From assembly GCA_016081115.2 (NCBI GenBank), contig JABTTQ020001104.1, positions 62,001-126,000 of the forward strand: DNA of 64,000 nucleotides, read 5' to 3'. A program made the position numbers and the translations under genes. Source of the stretch: Rehmannia glutinosa (Eukaryota > Streptophyta > Magnoliopsida > Lamiales > Orobanchaceae). The notes under the pieces are model-generated. The model saw nothing but the letters and a program-made list of their open reading frames with translations. It did no database searches and was not told where the DNA came from. Below are positions 1 to 13,242 of the stretch, in pieces. Every line of letters begins with the position of its first letter. Within the stretch, counting starts at the first letter, position 1.

Positions 1-569
1 TTCTTCTAATTACATTTTGAAAAGTCCATCGTGAATTCAAGTCCAATAAAATTCAATTTAGACATCTTTCTTAAATCATTTTTTTAATCAATAAATCAAA
101 TTAAACAAATTCGAACTTATCTGAAAGAATTAATTATTTTAATGTCGTTTTGCAAATACAATTAGGAATATGAACTGATTCATAAGTGTTAAAATATAAT
201 ACATATTTAGTTTTCTTATCTAGTTTTAGTCCTTTTATGATTAGAATTTTAATCTTTTTAGGTTTAGTTTTTGTAGTCGCATATATAATACTCTCTTTAT
301 TTAGTTTGTAATTCACTTATAGTTTTGCAGATCACCATTTTGGGCCCAATATTTTACCGTGAAAAAAAGAAAAAGAAAATTACAGCACATATCAGGTTTG
401 TGGTATATATTCAGCAACAAATTGCATAAACATTTCCTCATTTGCTCTTCTAGCATTCTCGAATCACTCACATTTCCATTGATAAAAACATATCTGTACG
501 TCCCCTTCCTCTTCCTCCATCTCTATCTCTCTCTAGAATCCAAAATTCTCCACACAAGAAGGGAAAAAA
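1..569. other. Upstream region and probable 5' UTR of the hydrolase gene
   Basis: AT-rich DNA with no convincing coding sequence. Short pyrimidine-rich runs between about 500 and 560 precede the hydrolase ATG and look like a plant 5' UTR. No confident TATA box was assigned. Confidence 0.4.
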
Positions 570-3500
570 ATGCCGTTCTGTAACGTGGGCACGTATCAGA
601 ACCAAGATGGGGACGCACTAAATAGCAACAACGGAATCAAGATCTTTTATAGAACCTACGGCAAAGGACCAGCCAAAGTTCTTATGATCATCGGTGACGC
701 ATTTCTCTTTCTTCTTCTTCGTTTTTTTTTAAATAATTTCAATCCGTTCTGGTGTTTCTCCAGATGTGTTTTGAATTAATTTTTCTGGGTCTTTCACGGT
801 TTTCGTGATGAACGCCTTTTTTGGCCAATGATTTCAATCTGTTCTGTAATTTTTTTTTTCCGAAATGGGTTTTGGATTGAGATTTGTGATGAATTTCCAG
901 GATTGGCTGGGACCCACGATTCCTGGGGTCCACAGATCAAGGGTCTGGTCGGAACAGTGACTCCAAACGACGATGAATCGCCGCTCGATCATCGGAACAA
1001 TGAGAGCGTCGGAGGAGTCGCTGACGTGGAGGTTTGTGCTTTCGATAATCGTGGAATGGGTCGGAGCTCCGTTCCCACCAAAAAATCGGAATATACGTGA
1101 GTATTACCAGTTGTTTTTATATATATATTATATTTTGTATTTTTGAAGAGAATTTTTTTCTTATGTTATTGTTTACAGATTATATAATTTGTTATTGTTA
1201 ATCTTTCATAATTGACTTCTAAATTAGGCGTAAGTTCCGGAATTGTTTTTAGTCAAATTTGAGTTTTAACTTTTCTTTTTTAATAGTTCTATGCGCGTGT
1301 TGTTAAATAGTGTAACAACATCGATGTTTTCAATGTGAACTTTGCTTTTTGTGTTGTTTATATTAATACTAAGTCAATTGGTGAAAATTAGAATGGTGTC
1401 AAAAATTGTGGGATTGACTTCTGAAGATACCCTTTTTTTGTGGGGTTACAAATTGAAAAGCCTCCACTAGGATAAGGGCAATTGGGTTCAGTTGAGATGA
1501 GAATTGATGTTTGACAAATCCAAAGATGCTTGAAATGAACAGTTTGGTTTAATTTTAATTTATTTATACTTTCAGTTCCTATGTATTGCAAAATTTTTAC
1601 TAGTGTAGTTAATATTAAAAGTGACCTTTCTTGCAGGACGAGTATTATGGCAAAAGATGCAATAGCTCTAATGGATCATTTGGGATGGGAAAAAGCTCAT
1701 GTCTTTGGTCATTCAATGGGTGAGTCTTTGATTTTGAATTTCTAGTTGTATTCGTTCTCCTGATATTGAACTTAAAATATGTCACTCTTGGACATTATTA
1801 GAGAGTACTATGTTTTTGCAATATTAATTAGTATATTTGAATACTTATCTCGGATTCAATCAAATGGTTTAAGCTTGTTTTGTTTTTTATATTACGACCC
1901 TTCCTACGAGATGCTTTTGCAAAACAGCATTTGGAAGCTTTTTATTAGCACTGTGATCCTTTTTCTTCTAGTCACGATGTTTGTCATGAACTTTTAATTC
2001 TGTGAGCTGGTGTTGCAGATATGTTATTGGTATATATGGATTATATGTGCAAGTATATATGACTAGCTCAAGTTCTTTCTGTAACAACAAGTTGATTTTG
2101 TTGTCTGATTACTTGATTGACATTTTCTTAACAATGCAGGTGCTATGATTGCTTGTAAGGTTGCTGCCATGGTACCTGAAAGAATTTTGTCATTGGCTTT
2201 GTTGAATGTAACTGGTGGAGGTTATGAATGCATACCGAAGGTATGAAATCTTGTGGGAGCCATACGGTTAAGCCTATGAAAATTATAATTTTTTTAAATA
2301 TTAAACCAATACATATAGAATGTACAAAAGCTACAAAACTATAGTGGAGATATATAAAGAGGAGAAATGATAAGTTTTGGAAATATGGCTCTGTTATTTC
2401 TGTTCTGGATTCTGCAGAATAGTTTTGCTACATAAGCCTATGTGATTGTTCTCAAGTTCACATAATTGTATATTGGTTTTTATGACACATATAATCTTTA
2501 TGGTGTGGCTTTTGTAAGTCATCATGTAGATAAAGGTTAAGTGCTGCAACTGTGGATGACACGCGACTGAAATGATTTTAGCAGCAGGAAAACTAGGTGT
2601 TTATTACTAAATAGGAAACTTAGAAAATACTGTGGCTTGGCAGGGCACCAATGCTAAATTAATTTGCAAGTTTTTGGCTGTCTAGGAAACAACAACAACA
2701 ACAACAACAACAAAAAACTAAGTCTTAATCCCACATATTATAACTTATGTGGGATTTTCATTGCTTTTTTCTCTGAATTTTAACTTATGTGGGTATTTTT
2801 GTAATATAAAATGGTGATTCTTACCTTAGAAATTCTCATATTATATTTCATATTCATTTCAGTTTGATCGTAAAACTTTGTCGATTGCAATGCGTTTTCT
2901 GAGGGCAAAAACTCCCGAGCAGAGAGCAGCTGTTGATTTAGATACCCATTATTCACAGGTAAAAAGGATTTTTCATATCATGAGACTAAGCCAGAAATTT
3001 TCTTATCTGCCTATATATTGAATTCAAAAGGTATATCTAATTGGAGATGTATGAGAAATGACCGATTATGTTGTGTTCCCTTTACGCAGGAATATCTTGA
3101 AGAGTATGTTGGAGAAAAGACGAGAAGATCAATTTTATACCAAGTAAGGAACCACAAGCATTACAAATTCTGAGATGAAAAACTTGATTATGTACTTTTT
3201 ATCCCTTGACGTCGAATAGTTCACACGTCCTAGGGTGATGAAGTAAACTATCGGTGCCTGAAGTTTTCATCATTCATTCAATTTAGGGATAATAGAAAAA
3301 CAACTATGAGGTTTGGGCTAATATCAAAAAAACCTAGAGATGTTTCAAAATTATAAAAAAAAAAACACTCAGGGTTGATTCCCTTCTAAATTTAAGGGGG
3401 TAATTGTAATATTTTTCTAAGTTTCATGGGGTTTTTGAATTTTTTTTTCTTGTGAAGGGGGAAAATGTAAGAGAGATCAAGCTTTTGCAATTTTAAAAAA

Positions 3501-5216
3501 TCTTTGTTTTTTTGTAATTAGCCTGAACCTCAGGTTTTCTTTTTTGTAATTATCCCTTCAATTTATCGTTCTCGTTTTTCGAGCATGTTCTATTATGATC
3601 CTGTGATGTATTTTGTTTTCTTAAAGCCATTCACTGTTCAAATTGAATGCGCAAACATATTTTCTAATTGTAGAGACTATATTCGGTGATCTTATTAACA
3701 AGTAAATGCTAACAAGTAATACTATGAGTTTATATATAACACACATCATATTGACTTAAATTCTGCAGGAATACGTAAAAGGAATATCAGCAACTGGTAT
3801 GCAATCGAATTACGGATTTGACGGTCAGATTAATGCTTGTTGGACTCACAAAATGTCACGAACAGAGCTAGAGTCTATCCGTCTAGCTGGATTTCCTATA
3901 TCAGTAATTCATGGCAGGTAGCCCTAGCATAGAAGAGCTGCTGAATTTTCCCATCGATCGTATGAACTATTTTTGATAAGATATTGATTAGAATTTTTTG
4001 GTGTAGACATGACGTCATTGCTCAGTTGTGCCATGCGAAACGACTTGCAGAGAAATTATATCCTTCTGCAAGAATGGTTGAACTTAATGGTGGACATCTA
4101 GTGAGCCATGAGAGAACTGAAGAGGTACACCTTTCTTTGTTCCATACTAATTGAAAAACAAATTTTGGAAAGTAGTTCCAAAATAACAAAAATAAAGTTG
4201 AAAATCTGATTTAATCTTAGGGTTAATTACTAAAAGTAACCTCGGGTTTAGCGTTTAAAATTACAAAAAGTACCTTGAGGTTGATGCCGTCTAACATTTT
4301 ACCCCAACTAACAATTGACCTTACGGAATTTGCTGACAACATAAAAAAATTGACTTGAAAATCCAAAAATACCCATGTAGTACTGTACACAAATTTTCCA
4401 CAAAATTACATAACATCAAAAACCCTCACGAATCTTACAACTACCCCCTGTGGTTACGATGAAGAAACAATTCCACTCCTTTAGTTTTCCATAATTACAG
4501 AAAAGGTCCAAAAACTCTAGGATAATTTTGTATGTCCAATTCTCTTTTTTTCCCTTCAATTCTTCTTTTTTTTTTTTGGAATTTCGTCAGGGGCGTTATC
4601 GACTTATACGCAAATTCCGTTGGTTTTACCAGTCCCTCAAATCTCAAGGGTACTTTTTGTAATTAGCCCTTAATCTTATTGAAAAACTATTTTCTTTCAG
4701 CAGAATGACCTGATCAGAAAGTTCTCATGTTATAATATATCGGGTTGATATTGGATACGAGCATATTATAACTAGGACCAAAATTACTCCCAAATATGAC
4801 GATGCTAACTCGGTATAATACTCCGATAAAATTTCAGGTCAATAAAGCTCTTCTTGAGTTGATCAAGGCATCAGAAAGTATGATAAAACTAAATGACTGG
4901 ACAAATTTGTCCAATAAAAGCAGTGGTGAGTGCTACTTATACATAAACTGTTTCATCTTTTTGTATTATTGACTAAATAAAAGCAATCTGACATGGCTCT
5001 CAAAACAATCACTGAATGTAAAGACTTTTTTCAGGAAGTAAAGCAACTCGGATATCATTAGGGAGAGCAATCCGTTCGTCTTTCATTGTTGAGAATGTAG
5101 AGAAGCTACAAATTTTCCTAGTTTACTTTTTTGGCCTCTTTGCATTGGCATTTGAGTACTTACGAAGAGGCGTGAGGAGGCTTAAACCCGTCAGAGTAGG
5201 ATCTGCTCTTACATAA
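570..5216 (+). CDS. Alpha/beta-hydrolase fold protein, ten exons, with C-terminal membrane segment
   Basis: Exons read 570-693, 901-1096, 1637-1719, 2140-2240, 2863-2958, 3090-3143, 3769-3917, 4007-4124, 4838-4925 and 5035-5216, all with GT-AG borders and compatible phases. The product starts MPFCNVGTYQNQDG. It contains an HDSWGPQ segment after strand 1, the nucleophile elbow GHSMG (Ser nucleophile) split by intron 3, an HGRHD segment and a late GGHLVSHE supplying the probable catalytic His. The last exon carries a hydrophobic stretch (FLVYFFGLFALAF) followed by a basic tail ending VGSALT, so a C-terminal membrane anchor is likely. Related plant proteins are often labelled RutD-like aminoacrylate hydrolase, which is a homology label and not a demonstrated reaction. 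Introns 6 and 8 carry palindromic MITEs. The gene looks intact; its substrate is unknown. Confidence 0.9.
2688..2713. repeat. (AAC)n microsatellite in hydrolase intron 4
   Basis: About eight AAC/CAA units are visible in the intron. No functional role is evident. Confidence 0.85.
3286..3556. mobile_element. Palindromic MITE with 9-bp target duplication, hydrolase intron 6
   Basis: The element starts GGGATAATAG and ends GTAATTATCCC; its two halves are roughly inverse complements. It is flanked on both sides by TTCAATTTA (3277-3285 and 3557-3565). A 9-bp duplication is typical of Mutator-like elements, so this is probably a Mutator-type MITE. Confidence 0.8.
4220..4669. mobile_element. Palindromic MITE, larger member, hydrolase intron 8
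   Basis: Starts GGGTTAATTAC and ends GTAATTAGCCC, flanked by TTAATCTTA at 4211-4219 and 4670-4678. At 450 bp it is longer than the other members, with extra internal sequence, but has the same kind of termini and duplication length. Confidence 0.78.
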
Positions 5217-7420
5217 GCTAAACATCGGTGGAGCTTTCTCTACTGGTAATCTACTTTTAGTGCTTCATTTCTGTTGTTAATTACAAAAATTACCCCTGAG
5301 GTTTAGCCTAATTACAAAAAAAAAAACTAGTTATCTTTTAAAATTACAAATATCCCGTGACATTTGCTTTTTTTCTTTTTTAACAAATTGCACCTACGGA
5401 GGGGGCATTTGTTAGGTAAATACAAATCTTAAGGGGGTATTTGCAATTTGGAAAGATAACTAGAGTTTTTTGTAACTACGCTAAACCTCAGGGGTAGTTT
5501 TGCTATTATCCCTAATTTCTATAATTACCACTGAACAACCTACCTGATTATGCATATGATATGAGACTCTTAAGCATTCGTTTTTCTTCTGTGTGCAGGG
5601 ATTTTTCTTTGATCTTCTTCTGTGGAACTGATAAGTTACAGCACAAAATAGGTTTAGTCCAAACAAAAAGAGATGATTATGAAAATGATTTGATGGCACT
5701 TTAGTTCCAAACACAGTTTGGAAATGAGGGCAATGAGATTTCCCTTCTTGAAGGCCAAGGAAAATTAAGTCCATTGTGGACAAATTTTTCATTTCATTAA
5801 AAATGTGTATACTCATTGAGATTTCCCTTGTGAAATATGTAGGGAAAAAATGTAAAGTTATTGTATCTTGATTAATTTATTATTTACTCCATTCTGAATT
5901 CCAATTTTCAGGTCTATAAAATTGTCATTCTAAGCTAAAATCTGAGCAACCAATCATCCAAACAAAGGAATTAATAAGTCTAAATAATGTCTAATGATAT
6001 CTTTCTTGGAAATTAATATTTATTTGTTTGCTACCTTTTTGGAACAGTCAAAAAGATATCTAAGAAATTTTCTCACTGCATGGATGATAGCCAATGGTAA
6101 CATAATTTTGTTTTGAGCATTTTGACACAAAATTCATGCCAAGTAATAAGTATATCATATAACCAAGGAAAAAGAATTGTAGAGATCTCTTCCTAATATT
6201 TAGTGTAAGAACGGCGCAAGATTTTCTGTTCCAAACTACGAGATAAAATAACACTCTAGAATAGAGGATCCAGATCCAGACTTAGAAAGCACTCGATTTA
6301 ATAATTATTACAACATCCTAAAAGTGTCTGGAAACGAAAAGCAAGAATTGTTTAATTAGTGTTTCATCATGTATTCTCCATGTGTACAAACATAATGTCA
6401 CCTTTAAAATAAAAGATAAAACACTAAATGGAATAGACGATCTCAAATGGTGTATGTATAAGTTTGTGTGTGTGTGTGTGTTCATATTAGAATTATTAAA
6501 CTTGTAGATAAAATAGGTGGAGCAATGATTAACATTTCACCTTCTCTATCACCCTAAACATGCAAAGAAAACAGCAATACTACTGCAACGATAAGAATCG
6601 CATCAATTACGTTACAATAATTATCAGTAAGAAACTAAAAAAAAAAAAAACATTACAGGTATTTAATCGAAAAATTCAAGAAAAAGGAATTCTTGTAATA
6701 GAAGTTTAGAGAATATACTTACCTTGGGCTAATCTTACATCTATCTTGGTCTCCTGTAAAGACTTTCATGCAAACAAATCAATCTTAACTTGCACATATA
6801 TAACCTGTCGGAGCATGTGCCGCCGTATTTAGGGACTGAGGGTGGTGGCTCCGGCGGATGGGCCGCCGTTGGAGGTGGAGAAAAGAGATAGAGAGAGGTG
6901 GAGTGGCTTTGGTGTTGAAGAATACATGAGCCAATCTTTTTGGGTAAATAATGCAAATATATATGGCAGTTGGGCCAATGGAGTAATATACGGAAGAATA
7001 TTCTAATATACTTTTTTGCCCAAACACAATTTCAGCCGAACAAGCTACCCCTTGAGATTCCAAATTCCAAAATTAATAAACATAAATTGCTAAAATGAAC
7101 CTTTTTTTTTTCGTTACAAGAAAATCAATATTTTACCTTCACTCGCAAACTATATAATAATGGAATCATTCTTTTATCAGCTCTGTAACCACATAGCGTA
7201 ACATATCTGATATTTTCCCAAAAAATTGAAAAAGGAAATAAAATAAAACCCTTATTTTATTATTCCAATTCCAAAAAGAGAAGAAAAAGAGGAACCCGGT
7301 TCAATTGCATGAAAGGGACGCTCGAACCGACCCGGGTCGATCTTTGCCCTAATTCCCTAAATCACTGTGCACCAAAATTTCCACCTCTTCTTGTCTTACT
7401 ACCATAGTTTTTGCGGAAAG
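5217..7420. other. Intergenic region between hydrolase and PCC1-like genes
   Basis: Holds the 3' UTR of the hydrolase and a palindromic MITE at about 5277-5515, with near-inverse arms containing ACCCCTGAGGTTTAG and CTAAACCTCAGGGGT. A (TG)n run lies near 6464-6480. A GC-richer Pro-rich open stretch on the minus strand (about 6785-6956) has no recognisable domain. The 7300-7420 stretch is the likely promoter and 5' UTR of the next gene. Confidence 0.5.
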
Positions 7421-9391
7421 ATGGAAACTTTAGCAGCTGACGTCACAAAAGAAGCCCCAGGCAAATGGGATTTCAGTTGGTAATTTCTCTGTACTTGGGT
7501 GTGTGTATTCTGAGGTTTATGGCGATTCCTATGTGTTATAATATGTGTATAGTTATATATTGCCTGAAAATTCTCCTAGTCCATTTTTTTTCCTTTTTGT
7601 TGAAATTTTTATATGGGTTTTGTTTTCCAATTAATCGGATTTTTTGCTTTGCTGTCATATAAAGAATGCTCCTTCATGTGCTGATAATGTTGTGGGATTT
7701 CGTGGTGAAATATTTTCTCTTAGTTTATTCTAGAACTAATTTCAGAAAATTAGTTGGTTGTGTTAGAATGGGAACTGTTCAAGACTTGAATGTGAAGTTG
7801 AATGCATTTTTTAAATATAATTTACAGAGTCTTTGCTCTAGCTTTCTAATATATTTGATTTTTGTCCATCTACTGGACTTTGAATGTCTTTAAACCTTTG
7901 TTTCTTTGCATTAAATATACATCAATATAATTATACTGCACCACTTCTTTTACTATGATTTCTTGTACCAGACTCTGTTTACTTTCACCTGCATAGATAT
8001 TAAGTTGCATATTTTGACAATTCATTCATGTCTGAGATGAAGGTTTTGTGTCTTGTGTTTTCCTGTTACTATGACTTATGAGGAGAGCTTCAAGTACTGT
8101 GAACTACCTGTTATAAATTGTTTGCGGAATAAAATGGAAATCAGGCTATATTCATTCACCTTATCTTTTTTTTCCCTTTCTAATACTATTATTAATAATC
8201 ATGCAGTTGTGAGAAGTTGATTGGAATTATCAGTCAAAAAAGTATATAGTATGCAATGAATTATTCTGCCTTGACTGTATGTGGAAAACTAATTCTCTTA
8301 TCAAATATAGATTTATAGCGTTTATATTGTGTGACATTGTCGTTTTTTAATGTCACACAGCAACTTGGAAGTGGATTATGAGTCTGAGGAAATTGCGCGC
8401 ATTGTTTATGCTGCTTTAGCCGTTGACAAGGAGGTAACGTTGCGTGCTATTTGCTGTACCTACTTCAGAGTTTCTGTTCTCTTAAATTCTCTCTGAGATT
8501 GTATTTTTATTGCAATAACAGTTGCAGCCAGATAAGGTGAAAAGGGAGATGTTAGTCTCTGGTGGGAAGCTTTCTGTGTGAGTGCCTTTTCTGTGTAATT
8601 TCACTTAAGATCAGAATATTTGTTTTTCTGCTTGATTTACAAAATTTTCTTTTTTATTTTCTGAAATTTATCTAGTATTCATATTATGTCAAAACAAAGT
8701 GCATTGCTTTTTGCTGAGCTCCATGCTTAGAGTATGCATCACCATTACAGCCGCTGAAAAAAAACTTTTTTCTATTTCCAATATTTGCACCTAGAGGAAG
8801 GCTAATCAAAGTCATTCCTACTCCGGAAACTTAAAAACTAAATACTAATAAGGGATAACTACAAAAGTTATCCTTGTGGTTTGGGTTAATACCACAAAAA
8901 AAACCCAAAGATGGCTAACACAGTCGTTCAAGTCAAAAAGGAGGTCCCAAAGTGCTCCCAAACAGAGGCCCGAGCCCGGCCCCAAGAGAAGGCCCTCACT
9001 CCACGAATTGATGGGGACACGAAATAACCTGAGTGGGATAAGAATGCAGATATCGTGCTCACAAGCTCAACAAGCCATCAACGCTATAGTGGGAAAGCTC
9101 GGCAACTCTAATAATTTTGTTAGAGAAAGAGTTTGAACAATGTTTGAATTTGGAGTGCCTAGATTTTTAGCACTTCCTATGGTGTCAAAATATTTTTAGC
9201 CATTTTTTTAAACATATATTTTTTTTTGTTTGCATTTCAGAACAGTTTTCCTTACTCTTACCTCATTTATGTACAGGCATTTTGAGGCAGTTGAAGCAAG
9301 ATTTCTTCGTGCATCATATAGTGCGTTTGTTGATGTTCTTACACTTGCCACCAAGACAGTCGAAGAATTTGGTCAAGGGCTGATACTGTAA
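7421..9391 (+). CDS. PCC1-like subunit of the EKC/KEOPS tRNA-modification complex
   Basis: Exons 7421-7479, 8361-8433, 8522-8577 and 9277-9391 join in phase to a 100-residue protein. It starts METLAADVTK and contains LEVDYESEEIARIVYAALAV, then the LQPDKVKREM and GGKLSVHFEA segments, and ends FGQGLIL. Length and the strand-helix-strand pattern match the CTAG/Pcc1 family. Pcc1 dimerises and supports KEOPS, which makes the N6-threonylcarbamoyl-adenosine modification of ANN-decoding tRNAs. The family assignment is from recalled motifs. Intron 3 has a truncated palindromic MITE and a GC-richer insert. The last exon and its 3' flank are duplicated near 12.4 kb. Confidence 0.85.
8845..9136. repeat. 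MITE half plus GC-richer insert in PCC1 intron 3
   Basis: 8851-8915 matches the left arm of the palindromic MITE family (GGGATAACTAC, then GTTTGGGTTAAT). It breaks into unrelated GC-richer sequence that stays open to about 9136 and includes a Pro/Arg-rich stretch. The insert may be a fragment of another mobile element; no family was recognised. Confidence 0.45.
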
Positions 9392-9686
9392 CATTCACGT
9401 ATTGGTATTGAGAACTGAATAGTTTATTGATATTTTAGGATTCGTGATTCTCATTGATACTTTGTATAATTAACAATTGAATTTCTAGACCATACATTTG
9501 ATGTTGATGTAATACTTAATTTGATGGAATCCACCTGCATCTTGTTAACTTGCTTAGCGGAAAATGGCTTAAAAAGATTCGTTTAGGTTGCATTTGAATT
9601 TGATAAGAGGAATTAAAGTATTTCATTTGGCTCCATATAAATATTTGAAATCCACTGTGGTAACAGTCACTTAAAAAATAATTCAA

Positions 9687-9845
9687 AGGGATAATTATAA
9701 AAACTATCCTGGAGTTTGGGTTAATTACAAAAAAAAAAAAAGAAACCAAAGATGTTTGAAAATAACAAAAATACCTTTTGATGTTTGATTCTATGTGAAA
9801 TGTTGGGGAATAATTGCAATATTTTTACAAATGTAAGGGGTGTGT
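9687..9845. repeat. Left part of a truncated palindromic MITE
   Basis: Matches the left part of the complete copy at 12,984-13,242 and lies at the same position relative to the PCC1 3' flank, preceded by TAATTCAAA. Similarity ends near 9845, where unrelated DNA starts. The two MITE copies were therefore duplicated together with the PCC1 tail. Confidence 0.65.
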
Positions 9846-10174
9846 TTGAGCTTCTTTTTCTTGAGAAATTTGAGCTGCTTTTTCTTGATTTACAGAATTT
9901 CTTGCGTAAATTTTGCTTCTTTTGCTGGAAATCACATTCTTGTGGTGATTTATGCAAGAAACGGTAAGTATTGAGGCCGAAGGCTGGAAATGAACAAGAT
10001 TAGGAGATGGGAATTGAAATTTTGCAATAGATTTGTGACTATTTTGGGCATTTTTTTGAAATAATCCAATAAAAGATGGGTTTTGGGAAGAAATTGTAGG
10101 GGAGTGCATTGAAGATAATGTGCATTTGTTGTCTTCCCGGAAAGGAGAAACTGAGAGAGTGTAACAGGTGTAGG

Positions 10175-10369
10175 CACTGGCGGAGACAGGGCTGGGCCAG
10201 TCTGGGCCCTGGCCCAGCCCATTTTTTCTAAAAAAAAAATTTTAGTGAGGATTTTTTTTTAAAAAAAATTTAGTTATAATTTGTATTAATTTTTCTTGGA
10301 TTTTCTATCCGGCCCACCCCATTTTCGTGTATCGGCCCACCCTGGTAAAGCGTTCTGGCTCCGCCCTTG
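10175..10369. mobile_element. Small hAT-like non-autonomous element
   Basis: 195 bp with imperfect inverted termini: left CACTGGCGGAG, right reverse complement CAAGGGCGGAGCC. It is bounded by GGTGTAGG at 10,167-10,174 and 10,370-10,377. An 8-bp duplication is characteristic of hAT transposons. The interior is GC-rich near the ends and A/T-run-rich in the middle, with no coding potential. Confidence 0.8.
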
Positions 10370-10391
10370 GGTGTAGGAGATGTATTAATTA

Positions 10392-10665
10392 GGGATAATT
10401 ACAAAACACCCCTAAGGTTTGAGCTAATTACAAAAACCCTTAGATGTTTAATTACAAAAAAACCTCCAAGTTTGGTTATGTCTTATATTAAAGGGGTAAT
10501 TGTTATATTTTTAGAAATGTTAGGGGCAATTTAAAATATTTTTTTCCTTATGAAAGAAAAAATGTAAGACGGAATCGAACCTCAAGGGTGTTTTTGTAAT
10601 TTTAAAAAATATCTGTTTTTTTTTTGTAATTAGCACGAACTCAAGGTTTTTTTGGTAATTATCCC
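10392..10665. mobile_element. Palindromic MITE with 9-bp target duplication
   Basis: Starts GGGATAATTAC and ends GTAATTATCCC, flanked by TATTAATTA at 10,383-10,391 and 10,666-10,674. This is one of the clearest members of the family. Confidence 0.85.
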
Positions 10666-10677
10666 TATTAATTATTA

Positions 10678-12404
10678 AGTGACATTGTTTACTTAATAAC
10701 TATTGCGCAGAAGAGACGAAAAGACCAAAACACCCCTGATTGATTTTTAGCTATGAAATGTTTAAACTTATTTTTTAAATAAATAGAAATATATATAAAG
10801 AAAGAAAAATGTCCTGATCACAAGCCGATCAGGTAGCAAATGAATGAAATGTTTAAACTTTAATGGTTAAGGTTATACAGTGCAAGAAATTTGCAAGAAA
10901 TTTAAGGGGAAAAAATAAACTTTGTGACAACAATAAATGAATCATAAGATGATCTAAGACGAACTAATTAATACGAAAGTTTAAAGTAGATAAATCAACA
11001 TTTTATAATAAGTGAATTTTGATACTATTTTAGTTATGGGGTGTCAAAATATTTATTAAAATGAAATAGATAGAAACATAATGTAAATATTGTGTAATTC
11101 CTTTATTACAGTTTCTGAAGGTACATCATAACTTTTTTTTTTAAGACACATCAAATTTTTGCCGCATATATTTAACTAAAGAAAAAAAAGGAAAAAAAAA
11201 GGCATTCCAATGACTGTTATAGATTATTTTATGCTGATCATACGAAAATAGTGTTACAAAATCTCAAATCATGGAAATTTACACATTAATCATAAAAGTT
11301 TTTTTTTTCCTTTTGCTCTGTTACATATGATAAGAGCTACTATTACTAATAATTTAATGAATAAAAAAGAGAATATTGGGGTTGGAGTTGGACTAGAATA
11401 TTGTAGAGTAGTTTAGAGAAAATTATAATTTTGGAACTGTACAATAGAAAAACTATACAAAATTTAAGGGCATTTTTATAAACTCTAGAAAACTGTGTAA
11501 ATTTTGGTTCATGTTAATGTCATTTCATTACTATGAAAAATTGGACAAATATGATCCACAAAATAAAATGTGATCGAACGGTGATCTTAGAAGAAACAAG
11601 GAAAAAAAAGTCATTTGGTTCAGAATTGTTGAGTTATAAATACTGGAAAGTTTGTTTTTTGTTTGATCTGGCCAACCTTATATAACTACATCTACTTAAT
11701 AGTTCCATTTATTCTTTTTCTTTTATTTATAAATTGTCGGTTCTTTTTCTTTTTATTAAACATTTGAATTTTACCTACCATTTCTTTCTTAAGGAAGAAA
11801 GAAAAATTTCAGACATAATCCGAAATGCTTTCCTAATTTCCTACGCAAATTGCTGATAAAAAAAAATCCTAAGCAGACTATGACCATAACATTAATTTCC
11901 TACACAAATTGCTTATAAAAAGAAATCCTAAGCAAACTATTACGAATAAATTCTTAGAAGGAAAGTTGAAAAATATTTTTTTTCCTAAGCAAAATCATAG
12001 AAAAATAAATTCTTAGGAGAAAAGTTTAAAACTTTTCCAAGACATAATAATCTCGTGTACTCTACCGATAGGTGCCACTGCCATTAATGCTAGGCCAACC
12101 GAAATTGCAACCTGAAATTGAAAGAGCGTGAACATTAGTTATTCCGTAAGAACTTGTAAATGGCGACATATTTAATTTGTAGCTGAGGATGGTATTCTGC
12201 TTTGGACATGTAGGCTGTAGCTAATTTTTATATAAAAAAACATTTCCAAGTTTGTTAGACTTGTGATTTAGTTCTGAAACAGAATAAAGCTTGAAAATGT
12301 TTGGTCTTGTAATAAAGTACAAAATCGGTACAAGGGGAACCAAATTAAGATTATTGTTTTATTTACCAAGTGAAATCTGATTTCCCTCGGAATTTTGTGA
12401 AACC
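10678..12404. other. AT-rich intergenic DNA
   Basis: No gene seen. A stretch of about 48 bases (near 11,833-11,880) containing TAATTTCCTACGCAAATTGC recurs with changes at about 11,895-11,943, giving a short direct repeat. Confidence 0.4.
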
Positions 12405-12720
12405 ATTTTTTTGGTTTGCTTTTCAGAACAGTGCATCGCGTTTGTTGTTGATGTTCTTAACAGTCGAAGAAGGGCCGATACTGTGACATTCATGTATTGG
12501 TATTGAGAACTGAATAGTTTATTGACATTTTAGCATTCATGATTATCATTGATACTCTTTATAATTTGGTTAATTGAATTTATTGGCCATACATTTGATG
12601 TAATACTTAATTTTGTGGAATCCACCTGCATCTTGTTAACTTGCATAGCATAAAAGTGCTTAAAAAGATTCGTTTAGGTTGCATTTGTATTTGATAAGAG
12701 GATTTGTGGAAAGTATTTCA
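12405..12720 (+). pseudogene. Duplicated fragment of PCC1-like last exon and 3' flank
   Basis: Positions 12,426-12,487 match the PCC1 last exon in shortened form: the GTTTGTTGATGTTCTT core, then the CAGTCGAAGAA and CTGATACTGT parts, with internal deletions. The following bases to about 12,720 match the true gene's 3' flank at 9392-9630 closely. Earlier exons are absent, so this is a non-functional partial copy. Confidence 0.8.
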
Positions 12721-12734
12721 AATGACTCTATATA

Positions 12735-12940
12735 TACCCCTGAGATTTGACCTAATTACAACAAAATCTAGCTAACTTTTAAGGGGTAAATTGTAATATT
12801 TTTATACATATCGGGGTTTTTGCTTATAAAGGGAAAAATGTTAGACAAAATAAAACCTCAGGGGTATTTTTGTAATTTTAAAAGTTAGTGGTAGTTTTTT
12901 GTAATTATGTTAAACCTCAAGGGAACTTTTTGCAATTAAC
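12735..12940. repeat. Palindromic MITE family member
   Basis: Inverted arms with ACCCCTGAGATTTGACC on the left and GTTAAACCTCAAGGG on the right. The outermost bases are eroded and no clean target duplication is seen. Confidence 0.6.
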
Positions 12941-12983
12941 TGAAATCCACTGGTTACCACAGTGACTCAAAAAACAATTCAAG

Positions 12984-13242
12984 TGGATAATTATAAAAAT
13001 TTTGGGTTAATTACAAAAAAAAAACCCAGAGATGTTTGAAAATAACAAGACCCTTTGATGTTTAATTCTATGTGAAATGTTGGGGAATAATTGTAATATT
13101 TTTACAAATGTAAGGGTTGTGTTTGAAATGTTTTTACTTATGAAAAAGGTAAATGTGATACATGATGGGTTTATTTTTAGTAATTTTCAAAAACATGTGG
13201 ATTTTTTACCCCAAACTTTAGGGGTAGTTTTGTAATTATCCC
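12984..13242. mobile_element. Palindromic MITE, complete copy
   Basis: Ends in GTAATTATCCC and is flanked by CAATTCAAG (12,975-12,983) and TAATTCAAA (13,243-13,251), a slightly diverged 9-bp duplication. It is the full-length relative of the truncated copy at 9687. Confidence 0.75.

Noticed and set aside
6741..7063. Pro-rich open frames on the minus strand
   Set aside because: Low-complexity composition, no domain, no clear gene context.
9785..10222. Overlapping open frames of 60-94 codons
   Set aside because: They cover MITE and hAT-like sequence and unrelated AT-rich DNA; no conservation visible.
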